From NCBI GenBank assembly GCA_035547515.1, contig DASZUS010000027.1, positions 124,001 through 188,000 of the forward strand: a DNA stretch of 64,000 bases, in the 5' to 3' direction. This DNA comes from DASZTV01 sp035547515 (lineage in GTDB: Bacteria > Actinomycetota > Actinomycetes > JAFAQI01). This document shows positions 20,954-29,215 of this stretch, in pieces. How positions within the stretch are numbered: the stretch's first letter is position 1; the number at the start of each line of letters is the position of its first letter. The notes below the pieces were generated by a model. It saw nothing but the letters and a program-made list of their open reading frames with translations. It did not search any database and was not told the DNA's origin. A program made the position numbers and the translations under genes.

Positions 20954-22375
20954 TCAGCTCGACGCAGTCATCTTGCTGCGGTTCGGCCCCAGCCCCACGG
21001 CGTACAGCACGAAGTACACGATCGCTGCGACGACGAAGCCGACCTCGAAGGTGAGGTCACCGAACTTCGGGTGGTGCTTCGGGACCCAGCCCACGAACTT
21101 CAGCTGGTTGCTGAACAGCGGGATGGACACCGCCATGCCGGCAGCCATCGCGATCGGGCCGGCCCAGTTCGTGTACTTGTGGTCGTAGAGCACATCGGCG
21201 TGCTGGCTCTTGTTGATCAGCTGGTCGACGAAGACTACGGCGAGCCACGGGCCGATCCAGTACGCGATGATCAGCAGGAAGTTCTCGTACTTGTCGATGT
21301 CGTTGAGCCCGAACGCCGCGACGATGAACCCGGCGATGCCGAACACGCCAGCGATGAGCGCCCGGCGCAGCTTCAGGGGGATCTTGAACCCGAGCGCGGT
21401 AAACGAGATCGACCCCGAGTAGATGTTGATCGCGTTGGCGGCGACCGCGCCGACCGCGATCGAGAGCAAGACCAGGTCGCGCACCGCCGTCGGGTACGGC
21501 GAGGTGAACGCCGCCGTCGGCGTCAACGAAGGCTTGGTGGCGATCGTCGCGGATGCCGCGCCGACCATCTCGAGCACGATGCACGACAGCGCGACGCCGA
21601 AGCCGGCCCACCAGCCGGTCGCGCTCTTGGAGGTCTTGGGCTCGAAGTAGCGCGTGTAGTCGCTGGCATACGGGTTCCACCCGCACGCGTAGCCGAACGT
21701 CGCGCCGGTCGAGATCAGGAACCCGCCGATCCCGCCGGAGTACGGCGCGGCCGCACCGAGGTGAGCCTTGTCGAAGGTCCAGATGGCTCCGAGCGCGAAC
21801 GACACGATGAGCAGCGGGAAGGCGATCCGCTCGAACAGGTGAACCAGGTTGTGCCCGAACAGCGCGATCGCGATCTGTGCCGCGACGATGATGACCAGGC
21901 AGCCGTACTTGTTCAGGTGGATCAGCGTGTTGAGGGCCAGCGCACCCGACACGCTGTTGACGGCGAACCAGCCGACGCCCGCGATGACCGCGTTGATGCC
22001 GGCCGGGAGCGCGTTGCCCCAGTAGCCGAACGAGATCCGCGACAGGATCATCTGCGGGACGCCGTACTGCGGACCGCGTGCCGAGAGCACGCCGTGGGTC
22101 ACCGAGCCGAGCACGGTGCCGAGCACGATCGAGGCGACCGCTTGCTTGAAGTCGAGCCCGAAGGCGACCACCGCGAGGACGCCGACGTAGACGGTCGCGA
22201 ACTCGAAGTTCGGCGACATCCAGGTCCAGAACAGGTTGAGCGGCTTGCCGTGCCGCTCGTTCAGCGGGATGAACTCCGCCCCACCCGGCTCGACGGTGGC
22301 GACCTTCTCGCCGTACTCGCCCTCGCGGATCTCGGTGTTGGCGGCAAGACCTGCGTCTTCCTGCACCGTCGTCAT
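20954..22375 (-). CDS. codB: NCS1-family cytosine/purine permease
   Basis: A 473-residue membrane transporter with about 12 predicted transmembrane helices, NCS1 (nucleobase:cation symporter) family. Family blocks include PLNLFWTWMSPN near the first helix, GPQYGVPQMILSRISFGYWG, and GWNPYASDYTRY. The last corresponds to the conserved substrate-region motif of CodB/Fcy2-like carriers. It is first in the minus-strand set with cytosine deaminase and upp, so cytosine uptake is the most economical function. The 195-base spacer upstream (22376-22570) is shared with a divergent small gene and carries no recognised riboswitch. Confidence 0.85.
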   Translation of the reverse strand: MTTVQEDAGLAANTEIREGEYGEKVATVEPGGAEFIPLNERHGKPLNLFWTWMSPNFEFATVYVGVLAVVAFGLDFKQAVASIVLGTVLGSVTHGVLSARGPQYGVPQMILSRISFGYWGNALPAGINAVIAGVGWFAVNSVSGALALNTLIHLNKYGCLVIIVAAQIAIALFGHNLVHLFERIAFPLLIVSFALGAIWTFDKAHLGAAAPYSGGIGGFLISTGATFGYACGWNPYASDYTRYFEPKTSKSATGWWAGFGVALSCIVLEMVGAASATIATKPSLTPTAAFTSPYPTAVRDLVLLSIAVGAVAANAINIYSGSISFTALGFKIPLKLRRALIAGVFGIAGFIVAAFGLNDIDKYENFLLIIAYWIGPWLAVVFVDQLINKSQHADVLYDHKYTNWAGPIAMAAGMAVSIPLFSNQLKFVGWVPKHHPKFGDLTFEVGFVVAAIVYFVLYAVGLGPNRSKMTASS

Positions 22376-22570
22376 CAGCTGAATGCCCTCCCGGTTGTAG
22401 TGGTCGGGATGCTAGGCCAACCGTGAGGCACCGCCGACACCTGTTGCCACGGCACGCCGGTCGCTGTGACCAACGTCGCAAATGTGACTGGTGGGACAGG
22501 CCACCGCGCCGCAATCCAGCGGCCATCTGGTTTTCAGGTGCGACTCAGGTGGGCAGAGCAGGGTCAGGCC

Positions 22571-22807
22571 ATGAGCACACAGACAGCCAGATCGCAACGC
22601 GGCGAGCAGCCGCGTCAGGCAACGCCGCGCGCGGAGTCGCGACGCGAGACGCTGCTCACCGACTTCACCCTGGCGCCGCTCTCGCCCGAGGAACGGCGCC
22701 GCGCCGCGCTCACCGTCTGCCAGAGCTCGGAGACCGTCGACGAGGCGCGCGAGCTGCTCAGCGCCCTCGGGCTGCTCGACGACTCTGCAATCCGAGGCGC
22801 GGCATAG
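22571..22807 (+). CDS. Small conserved actinobacterial protein, unknown function
   Basis: A 78-residue hydrophilic protein starting at ATG 22571 (MSTQTARSQRG). A disordered, arginine- and glutamine-rich N-terminal third is followed by a likely helical C-terminal part (LAPLSPEERRRAALTVC, then VDEARELLSALGLL). I do not recognise a named domain, but this kind of short Pro-Glu-Arg-Arg-containing protein recurs in actinomycetes. Its last codons and stop lie in the first copy of a 25-base direct repeat. A role cannot be given. Confidence 0.6.
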   Translation: MSTQTARSQRGEQPRQATPRAESRRETLLTDFTLAPLSPEERRRAALTVCQSSETVDEARELLSALGLLDDSAIRGAA

Positions 22808-22839
22808 CCGCGACGCAATCCGAGGCGCGGCATAGCCGC
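22787..22839. repeat. Tandem 25-bp direct repeat containing a mini-hairpin
   Basis: The 25-base unit at 22787-22811 is repeated perfectly at 22815-22839, with a 3-base spacer. Each copy contains gcggc-ata-gccgc, a 5-bp stem with a 3-base loop. The first copy encodes the C-terminus and stop of the small gene. The opposing lipoprotein gene ends at 22847. It is probably a duplicated terminator between convergent genes. Confidence 0.6.
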
Positions 22840-22846
22840 AGCAGGA

Positions 22847-23185
22847 TCAGTCGGTCAGATCGGGGATGTCCACTCCCGCGATCCCGGGCTGCTTGTCCAT
22901 GCAGTCCTCGACCTCGGCGATCTGCTTGTCGTCGGCATGATCGATCCGGAAGCGGACGTCGCCCACAAGGTCGGCGGTCGGCCCGCTCGTGTCGAATGGC
23001 TCAGGCACGGCCGCCGGCGTGACGTTCGAGCACGCGGTCAGCGCCGCCTTGTGCTCGGCCTGCGTCGCGTTCGGGGAGAAGTAGAAGACGAGCTCGCGCT
23101 TGGTGAGCGCCGAGGTGTTGCAACCGCTGAGGACGAGCGCGAGCCCGACCGCCAACGCGGTGACCGCCAGCCGTCGTACGGCCAT
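22847..23185 (-). CDS. Putative small lipoprotein
   Basis: A 112-residue exported protein. ATG at 23185 is preceded by GGGAGGT, a good ribosome site. The N-terminus has two arginines, a hydrophobic stretch and a lipobox LVLSGC with the lipidated cysteine at residue 22. The mature part contains further cysteines (TACSNV, EDCMDKQ) that may form a disulfide, and a segment resembling cell-surface ferredoxin-like folds (VRFRIDHADDKQIAEVEDCMDKQPGIAG). No named family recognised. Expected to be anchored to the outer face of the cytoplasmic membrane. Confidence 0.72.
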   Translation of the reverse strand: MAVRRLAVTALAVGLALVLSGCNTSALTKRELVFYFSPNATQAEHKAALTACSNVTPAAVPEPFDTSGPTADLVGDVRFRIDHADDKQIAEVEDCMDKQPGIAGVDIPDLTD

Positions 23186-23235
23186 GGCGTAAACCTCCCG
23201 ATGCAACACACCCCGGCGTCTGCAAGCCTACGAGC

Positions 23236-25050
23236 ATGACCCACGAGCCCATCGAGAGCTACGCCCTGCTCGGCGACCTGCACACCGCGGCGCTAGTCAG
23301 CCGTCGCGGCACCATCGACTGGCTGGCCCTGCCGCGGTTCGACTCCGGCGCCTGCTTCGCCGCGCTGCTCGGAGACGACGGCAACGGCTCCTGGCAGCTC
23401 TCCCCCGCAGGTCGCCCGGAGTGCACCCGCCGTCGCTATCGCGGTGACACGCTGATCCTCGAGACCGAGTGGGAGACCGCAGCCGGCGCGGTCCGCGTCA
23501 TCGACTTCATGCCGCCGCGAGGCGAGGCGCCCGACGTCGTACGGATCGTCGAGGGCATCTCCGGCAGCGTGGACATGGAGACCACGATCCGGGTGCGCTT
23601 CGACTACGGCTCGATCATGCCGTGGGTACGCCGGATGCACGGCGGGCTGCGGATGATCGCGGGCCCGGACTCGCTGTGCCTTCGGTCCCCGATCGATCTG
23701 GAGCCCGAGGACAACAGCCACGTCGCGCGCTTCCGGGTGAGCGCCGGTGACCGGATCCCCTTCGTGCTGACCTGGCAGGCCTCTCACCGGAATCCGCCGC
23801 GAGCGATCGACGCCGAGCAGGCGCTCCGGGACACCGAGACCGAGTGGACCGAGTGGGTTGCCACCTGTCACTACGACGGGGAGTGGCGCGAGGCGGTGAT
23901 CCGGTCGCTGGTCACTCTCAAGGCACTCACCTACCGGCCGACCGGCGGAATCGTCGCTGCGGCAACGACGTCACTGCCGGAGGCAATCGGCGGCGAGCGC
24001 AACTGGGACTACCGCTACTGCTGGCTGCGCGACGCGACCATGACGCTGCAAGCGCTGCTCTACGCCGGCTGCACGGATGAGGCCAAGGCATGGCGGGAGT
24101 GGCTGCTGCGGGCGGTTGCGGGCGACGCGAAGGACATGCAGATCATGTACGGCATCGCGGGCGAGCGCCGCCTGACCGAGTTCACCCTTCCGTGGTTGTC
24201 CGGGTACGAAAACTCCACCCCGGTGCGCGTCGGCAACGAGGCGTCGGGGCAGTTCCAGCTCGACGTGTACGGCGAGCTGCTCGACGCCCTGCACCTCGAC
24301 CGCGAGTCGGGCCTGACGGTCCACGACGACTCCTGGGACCTCCAGAAGCTGATCCTCGACGAGCTCGAGGGCCGCTGGGCCGCTCCCGACCAGTCGCTGT
24401 GGGAGATGCGCGGCGACCCGCGCCACTTCGTGCACTCCAAGGTGATGGCATGGGTGGGACTGGACCGTGCGGTACTGGCGGTCGAGAAGTTCGGCCTCGA
24501 CGGCCCGCTTGAGCGGTGGCGTGGGGTGCGTGACGAGATCCACGCCGAGGTCTGCGCGAAGGGCTATGACGCCGAGCGCGGAACGTTCACGCAGTCCTAC
24601 GGCTCAGCGGGCCTGGACGCGGCCACGCTGCTGATCCCGCAGGTCGGGTTCCTGCCGGCCGACGACCCGCGGGTGGTGGGCACCGTGGAAGCGATCGCGA
24701 AGGACCTCACCCACGACGGGTTCGTGCTGCGCTACGACACGTCCCAGGCCGGAGACGGCCTTCGGGGCACCGAAGGTGCCTTCCTCGCGTGCACGCTCTG
24801 GCTGGCCGACGACCTGCACCTGATCGGGCAGGATGCGCGTGCCCGCGAGACGTTCGAGCGGGTGCTGGCACTCCGCAACGACGTCGGACTGCTCTCCGAA
24901 GAGTGGGACCCGAAGGCGCAGCGGCAGCTGGGAAACACCCCGCAGGCGTTCAGCCACGTACCGCTCATCAACACCGCCCGCGCGCTGTCCACCACCGGCG
25001 CGAAGGTCGGCCGGGTGTCGCGCCGCGAGCCGCGTCATCACCGCCACTAG
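23236..25050 (+). CDS. Glycoside hydrolase family 15 protein (trehalase-like)
   Basis: A 604-residue two-domain GH15 enzyme: an N-terminal beta-sandwich (residues about 1-220) starts with IESYALLGDLHTAALVSRRGTIDWL, and an alpha/alpha toroid follows. The catalytic glutamates are expected at E390 (SLWEMRG) and in EEW at 555-557 (LLSEEWDPKAQRQLGN). The block GGERNWDYRYCWLRDA is the family substrate-site signature. Actinobacterial members with this architecture include the mycobacterial alpha,alpha-trehalase, and glucoamylase or glucodextranase are the other options. Likely cytoplasmic, since no signal peptide is seen. Confidence 0.85.
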   Translation: MTHEPIESYALLGDLHTAALVSRRGTIDWLALPRFDSGACFAALLGDDGNGSWQLSPAGRPECTRRRYRGDTLILETEWETAAGAVRVIDFMPPRGEAPDVVRIVEGISGSVDMETTIRVRFDYGSIMPWVRRMHGGLRMIAGPDSLCLRSPIDLEPEDNSHVARFRVSAGDRIPFVLTWQASHRNPPRAIDAEQALRDTETEWTEWVATCHYDGEWREAVIRSLVTLKALTYRPTGGIVAAATTSLPEAIGGERNWDYRYCWLRDATMTLQALLYAGCTDEAKAWREWLLRAVAGDAKDMQIMYGIAGERRLTEFTLPWLSGYENSTPVRVGNEASGQFQLDVYGELLDALHLDRESGLTVHDDSWDLQKLILDELEGRWAAPDQSLWEMRGDPRHFVHSKVMAWVGLDRAVLAVEKFGLDGPLERWRGVRDEIHAEVCAKGYDAERGTFTQSYGSAGLDAATLLIPQVGFLPADDPRVVGTVEAIAKDLTHDGFVLRYDTSQAGDGLRGTEGAFLACTLWLADDLHLIGQDARARETFERVLALRNDVGLLSEEWDPKAQRQLGNTPQAFSHVPLINTARALSTTGAKVGRVSRREPRHHRH

Positions 25051-25104
25051 CCCGGTCGATACGCTGTACTCGCAATCGCCGGAACAGCCAACGCGGAGAC
25101 CTCT

Positions 25105-25302
25105 GTGAGCACCGAGAGCAAGTTCGTGATCGTCATGGCGGTCTTCAGCGTGCTTCTGCTCATCGGCGGCACCGTCATCGCGCGCTCGCTCTCGACGGCG
25201 CCCCCGAAGGTCGTGCGTGCCGTGTGGCCGGTCGTGGCCGCGCTGACCGGCGCCTGCTACGCGGCGATCGTCTACATCGCCCGTTACAACGTCAAGGGGT
25301 GA
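25105..25302 (+). CDS. Small two-helix membrane protein upstream of murT
   Basis: A 65-residue protein with two hydrophobic helices (about residues 8-26 and 40-59) separated by a short basic loop (APPKVVRAVW). GTG start at 25105 with a GCGGAG ribosome site. Its TGA overlaps the murT GTG (GTGA), so it is translationally coupled to the lipid II amidation genes. No family name recognised. The coupling suggests, without proof, a membrane-associated role with MurT/GatD. Confidence 0.65.
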   Translation: MSTESKFVIVMAVFSVLLLIGGTVIARSLSTAPPKVVRAVWPVVAALTGACYAAIVYIARYNVKG

Positions 25303-26525
25303 CGAGCGCGCGCTACGCGCTTGGCCGCGCGGCAGGTTCGAGCGCCGCGACACTGTCCCGCCTCACCGGGCGGGGCGACGGCACCACGATCGGTGGCCGC
25401 CTGACCCTCGCCATCGCGCCGAACGCGCTCGCTGAGGCTGCTGCGGGCCGCGACCTGGCGCTGGTCAGCGGCACCAACGGGAAGACGACGACCCGCTCCT
25501 TCGTCGTTGCCGCGCTCTCACTGCTCGGGCCCGTCGTGAGCAACGCCGGAGGCGCCAACCTGCCCACCGGGCTCACCGCCGCACTGGCTCGTGACCGGCG
25601 CTCGCCGCGCGGCGTCCTCGAGGTGGACGAGCCATTCCTGCCGCGAGTCATCGCCTCCGTAGCGCCGCGAGCCGTGACGCTGCTCAACCTCAGCCGCGAC
25701 CAGCTCGACCGGTACGCCGAGGTCCGCCGGCTCGCGGGGATCTGGCGCGAGTCACTGCGCGGCCCGGAAAGCCCCGCGGTCATCGCCAACTGCGACGACC
25801 CGCTCGTCGCGTGGGCCGCTCGCGAGGCCCCGGAGACCACCTGGGTCGCTGCCGGGCAACGGTGGCACGACGACACCTCGGTGTGCCCGGAGTGTGGCGG
25901 CGTGCTGTCCCGCTCCGGCACCGACTGGTGGAGCGAGTGCGGGCTTCGCCGGCCGGTGCCGGCGTGGCGTACCGAAGAGACGACCGTCGTCGATCCGGAC
26001 GGGCGGCGACACGACGTGCGGCTGGGCATCCCCGGCGTCGTCAACGTGGGCAACGCTGCGCTCGCCGCAGCCACGGCAGCCCGCTGGGGCGTGACCGCTG
26101 CCGCAGCGTTCGAGGCGATGGCCGCCATCACGACGGTCGAGGGTCGCTACCTGTCGACCACGTACCACGGCGCTCCGGTGCGCCTGCTCCTGGCGAAGAA
26201 CCCGGCTGGCTGGACCGAGGCCCTCACGATGGTGCCGACGGGCTGCCGCGACGTCGTCGTGGCAGTCAATGCGCGAGCCGCGGATGGCCGAGACCCCTCC
26301 TGGCTGTGGGACGTCCCGTTCGAGCAGCTCGCCGGGCGGCGCGCGGTCGCCACCGGCGAGCGTTCCCGCGACGTCGCGCTGCGACTCCGCTACGCCGGCG
26401 TCGACTGCACCCGCATCGACGATCCTGCGGCGGCGCTGCGGCATGCCGCCGGTGGCGGGGCGGTCGAGGTTCTCGCCAACTACACCGCCTTCCAGACCTA
26501 CCGACGAGTAGTCGGCGATGGCTGA
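25299..26525 (+). CDS. murT: MurT: lipid II isoglutaminyl synthase, Mur ligase subunit
   Basis: A 408-residue Mur-ligase-like protein that activates the D-glutamate alpha-carboxyl of lipid II with ATP for amidation. The ATP loop SGTNGKTTT spans residues 57-65. A Mur-ligase central domain and the C-terminal DUF1727 domain (GRYLSTTYHGAPVRLLLAKNPAGW, ANYTAFQTYRR) follow. The zinc-ribbon insert has C196, C199 and C214, but the usual third cysteine position is W211, so the four-cysteine site is incomplete. GTG start overlaps the small membrane protein gene, and its end overlaps gatD by 8 bases. Confidence 0.93.
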   Translation: MTSARYALGRAAGSSAATLSRLTGRGDGTTIGGRLTLAIAPNALAEAAAGRDLALVSGTNGKTTTRSFVVAALSLLGPVVSNAGGANLPTGLTAALARDRRSPRGVLEVDEPFLPRVIASVAPRAVTLLNLSRDQLDRYAEVRRLAGIWRESLRGPESPAVIANCDDPLVAWAAREAPETTWVAAGQRWHDDTSVCPECGGVLSRSGTDWWSECGLRRPVPAWRTEETTVVDPDGRRHDVRLGIPGVVNVGNAALAAATAARWGVTAAAAFEAMAAITTVEGRYLSTTYHGAPVRLLLAKNPAGWTEALTMVPTGCRDVVVAVNARAADGRDPSWLWDVPFEQLAGRRAVATGERSRDVALRLRYAGVDCTRIDDPAAALRHAAGGGAVEVLANYTAFQTYRRVVGDG

Positions 26526-27273
26526 CCCGGTACGGATCGCACTGCTCTATCCCGCGGTGCTCGGGACATACGGCGACGGCGGCAACGCGGTAGTGCTTGC
26601 CGAGCGGCTTCGGTGGCGGGGCATCGCCGCGGAGAGCATCTCGGTCGACATCGACCAGCCGCTGCCGCTCGAGGCGGACCTCTATGTCCTCGGCGGCGGC
26701 GAGGACAGCGCCCAGACCCTCGCGACCAGCCGGCTGGCCGACGGGCGTCTGCGACGCGCGGTCGAGCGCGGCGCCGTCACCTTCGCAGTCTGTGCCGGCT
26801 TCCAGATCCTGGGTGAGAGCTTCCTCGATGGCGCAGGCGGCGTGTATCCGGGGCTCGGGATCCTCGACTGCCGGACCGACCGCCTCGACGGCTCCCGGGC
26901 CGTCGGCGAGCTGCTCGTCGAGCCGTCAGTGAGCGGTCTCGACCTGCTCACCGGCTACGAGAACCACGGCGGGCGGACCGTGCTCGGCCCAGCCGCTGCG
27001 CCGCTGGGGACCGTCCGGGTCGGGACCGGCAACGGCGCTGGAGACGTCGACGGCGCGCTCCAGGGCAACGTCGTGGCGACCTACCTGCACGGGCCTGCGC
27101 TCGCCCGAAACCCGGCGCTCGCCGACCATCTGCTGGCCAAGGTCGTCGGGCCACTGCAGCCCGTGGACGACGCCGAGGCCGAGGAGCTTCGCCGGGAGCG
27201 GATCCACGCGGTCAGGTCGCAGAGCCCGCTGCGTCGCCGCCGCCAGTGGCGGCCGCCGGCTCGCGACCGGTAG
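26518..27273 (+). CDS. gatD: GatD: lipid II isoglutaminyl synthase, glutaminase subunit
   Basis: A 251-residue class I glutamine amidotransferase that releases ammonia for MurT. Nucleophile C92 in AVCAGFQILG and catalytic H191 in YLHGPAL are visible, along with GYENHGGRT, typical of GatD/CobB-like members. The ATG lies 8 bases inside murT, so the complex is co-translated. The C-terminal tail after RRERIHAVRSQ is basic (RRRRQWRPPARDR) and overlaps the end of the convergent membrane-protein gene by 62 bases. Iso-glutamine in peptidoglycan stems follows from this pair. Confidence 0.93.
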   Translation: MADPVRIALLYPAVLGTYGDGGNAVVLAERLRWRGIAAESISVDIDQPLPLEADLYVLGGGEDSAQTLATSRLADGRLRRAVERGAVTFAVCAGFQILGESFLDGAGGVYPGLGILDCRTDRLDGSRAVGELLVEPSVSGLDLLTGYENHGGRTVLGPAAAPLGTVRVGTGNGAGDVDGALQGNVVATYLHGPALARNPALADHLLAKVVGPLQPVDDAEAEELRRERIHAVRSQSPLRRRRQWRPPARDR

Positions 27274-29215
27274 CTCTCCCGCCGAACCCGCCGTACACCG
27301 CACTGAAGCCCACCATCACGGCCATCGAGGCGATCGGGATCCCGGAGTCGTTGAGGCAGACCCCGAGGACTGCCGTCACGGTCGCGGCGACCGCGCCGGC
27401 GCGAAGCCCGGGATTCGCTCGCAACGTCACCCCGAGCCGGCGGTGGCCGGCAACCGCCGCGACGATCGCCACCGCCGCGACGAAGGTCCCGACCGTAGGC
27501 CCGAATGTGGCCAGAGCGGCATCGAGCTTGCGATGGACCTCGGTCCCGGCGCCGCCGTGAAGGACCTGGCCGACGAACCGTCCGACGTGGGTCTGGTCAT
27601 TGGCGGGCCGCGCGTAGTCCGCTAGCGCGACGCCGACGGCGACTACCGCGGTCGCCAGGACGGTGAGCACCGCCCGACGCCAGGTGATCCTCACCTGGAG
27701 CAGCAGGGCAACGAGCACGATTGCGCCGGGGAACAGCGCGAAGACCCCGCCGATGTCGTCGCCGAGCTGAGGTGCGCCGTCGACGATGACAGCAATGCCC
27801 GCAATCACGGCGCCGGTCAGCACGCCCCGCTTGCCCCCGACCATCCCTCCGATCAGGCCGGCGAGCAGCAGCCCTGACGTGGCGATCTCAGCGAAGTCGA
27901 GGTTGCCGACGCCGGAGAACCTGCCCGCCACGATCGGGTTGTCGCCGAGTGGGGCGGACAGCTGGAGGTGCGCGCCGGTCAGCTGGTCGCAGACCAGTGC
28001 GACGAGGGTGGCCGCCAACGGCACGATCGCGGCGAAGGCCGCTCCCTTGCGCGCCGCGACGAGGCTTGCCACGACCGCGATCACCATCGCCCCGGCCACG
28101 ACGATCACCGCGTAGGCGGGCTGACCCCACCGCCACCAGGGGAACCCGTTACCGATGAAGACCATCACCGGCGCGGGCGCGAGCAGGCGGCCCAGCCACT
28201 TCGCGCTGGCCCGTGCGGCACCGGGAAGCAAGGTGAGCAGGATGAAGACGATCGTGGCGATCCCGAGGGTCAGGAAGGTCCGCTGGCCAAGGGTCCGCTC
28301 GTCGTAGGCGTGCCGGTCGTCGTCAGCGAACGACGAGTACGCCGGCACCCGTGCCCCGCTTTGCTGCATCGGCCGCCCGACGACGACCGACGGGATCTTC
28401 ACGCCCTCGATCGACAGGATGGTCGGGGCGATGTCGATCAGCTGGACGTACGGCGCGCGACCCGCGGCGGACGAGCGCAGCTCGGTATGGCTCCAGCCCG
28501 GGCCCGAGATCGCGAAGAGGTGAAGGTGCGCGGCACCGGTGGTCACGTCGCTGATGCCGGCGACGATGACCGTGGCTCCGGCCGGCACCGCAGCCAGCGT
28601 CGCGGCGAGGTCGCGGTCCGCGACGCGCGCTCTTGCCGGCCGGTCGGCGCCGGGGAGCAAGTAGTACATCTCGGGGTCGAGCGTCGCGATCACCGCGCCG
28701 GCCCGGGCATGGCCGGCGGCCGACACCGCCGCGGCAATCGTCGGGACCTGCCTCGGAAGAGTGCCGTTCTCCTCCGCCAGCATCGGTGCGGCCAAGGCAC
28801 CGACCGAGATCGTGGCGACCCCCGCCTGGCGCAGCGTCGTGCCCAGCAAGCCGATCGTCGTCTGGTACTTGCTCGTGGCGTTGCTGTGCCGCAGCGCCGG
28901 CCAGTCGGCCGCGGGGATCGGGCAGTTGCCATCAGGGTCACCGGTCCGGTTGCCGGCAGAGACCGCCAGGATGCCGGCGGCGCAGCGCGTCGCTCCTCCG
29001 GCAGTCTTCACGCTGAGCTCGCCGACGGCGCCGCGATCGGCGAAGTGCTCCAGGGTCGGCATGTCCGACACGTCCGACCAGTCCAGGCCTGGGATCGCAA
29101 CCAGCACGACGACCGGGTGAGCCGGCGCCGGGCTTGCCGCGGCCCCGGCGAATGGCAGGGCGGTGAGCAGGGCGACGAAGGCGACGAGCAGCAGCGCCGC
29201 CCGGTGGGTTCTCAC
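27212..29215 (-). CDS. Large membrane protein with alkaline-phosphatase-fold ectodomain
   Basis: A 667-residue protein. An N-terminal signal or anchor (LLLVAFVALLTALPFAGAAA) is followed by an extracytoplasmic region to about residue 315. That region looks like the alkaline phosphatase/sulfatase fold (VVLVAIPGLDWSDV, VPTIAAAVSAAGHARAG, YVQLIDIAPTILSIEG). About nine transmembrane helices form the C-terminal half. The metal-ligand set of true phosphatases is not evident, so it may be non-catalytic. Its start overlaps the M16 subunit stop by four bases, making it the last gene of a coupled three-gene operon. No function is established for this actinobacterial family, to my knowledge. Confidence 0.72.
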   Translation of the reverse strand: MRTHRAALLLVAFVALLTALPFAGAAASPAPAHPVVVLVAIPGLDWSDVSDMPTLEHFADRGAVGELSVKTAGGATRCAAGILAVSAGNRTGDPDGNCPIPAADWPALRHSNATSKYQTTIGLLGTTLRQAGVATISVGALAAPMLAEENGTLPRQVPTIAAAVSAAGHARAGAVIATLDPEMYYLLPGADRPARARVADRDLAATLAAVPAGATVIVAGISDVTTGAAHLHLFAISGPGWSHTELRSSAAGRAPYVQLIDIAPTILSIEGVKIPSVVVGRPMQQSGARVPAYSSFADDDRHAYDERTLGQRTFLTLGIATIVFILLTLLPGAARASAKWLGRLLAPAPVMVFIGNGFPWWRWGQPAYAVIVVAGAMVIAVVASLVAARKGAAFAAIVPLAATLVALVCDQLTGAHLQLSAPLGDNPIVAGRFSGVGNLDFAEIATSGLLLAGLIGGMVGGKRGVLTGAVIAGIAVIVDGAPQLGDDIGGVFALFPGAIVLVALLLQVRITWRRAVLTVLATAVVAVGVALADYARPANDQTHVGRFVGQVLHGGAGTEVHRKLDAALATFGPTVGTFVAAVAIVAAVAGHRRLGVTLRANPGLRAGAVAATVTAVLGVCLNDSGIPIASMAVMVGFSAVYGGFGGRATGREPAAATGGGDAAGSAT

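Noticed and set aside
22376..22570. Riboswitch or cytosine-responsive leader before the permease gene
   Set aside because: No conserved purine-type or other known riboswitch core could be recognised; spacer is shared with a divergent small gene.
22847..23185. Possible heavy-metal-associated or ferredoxin-like domain in the lipoprotein
   Set aside because: No CxxC or other defining motif; only a weak resemblance in strand pattern.
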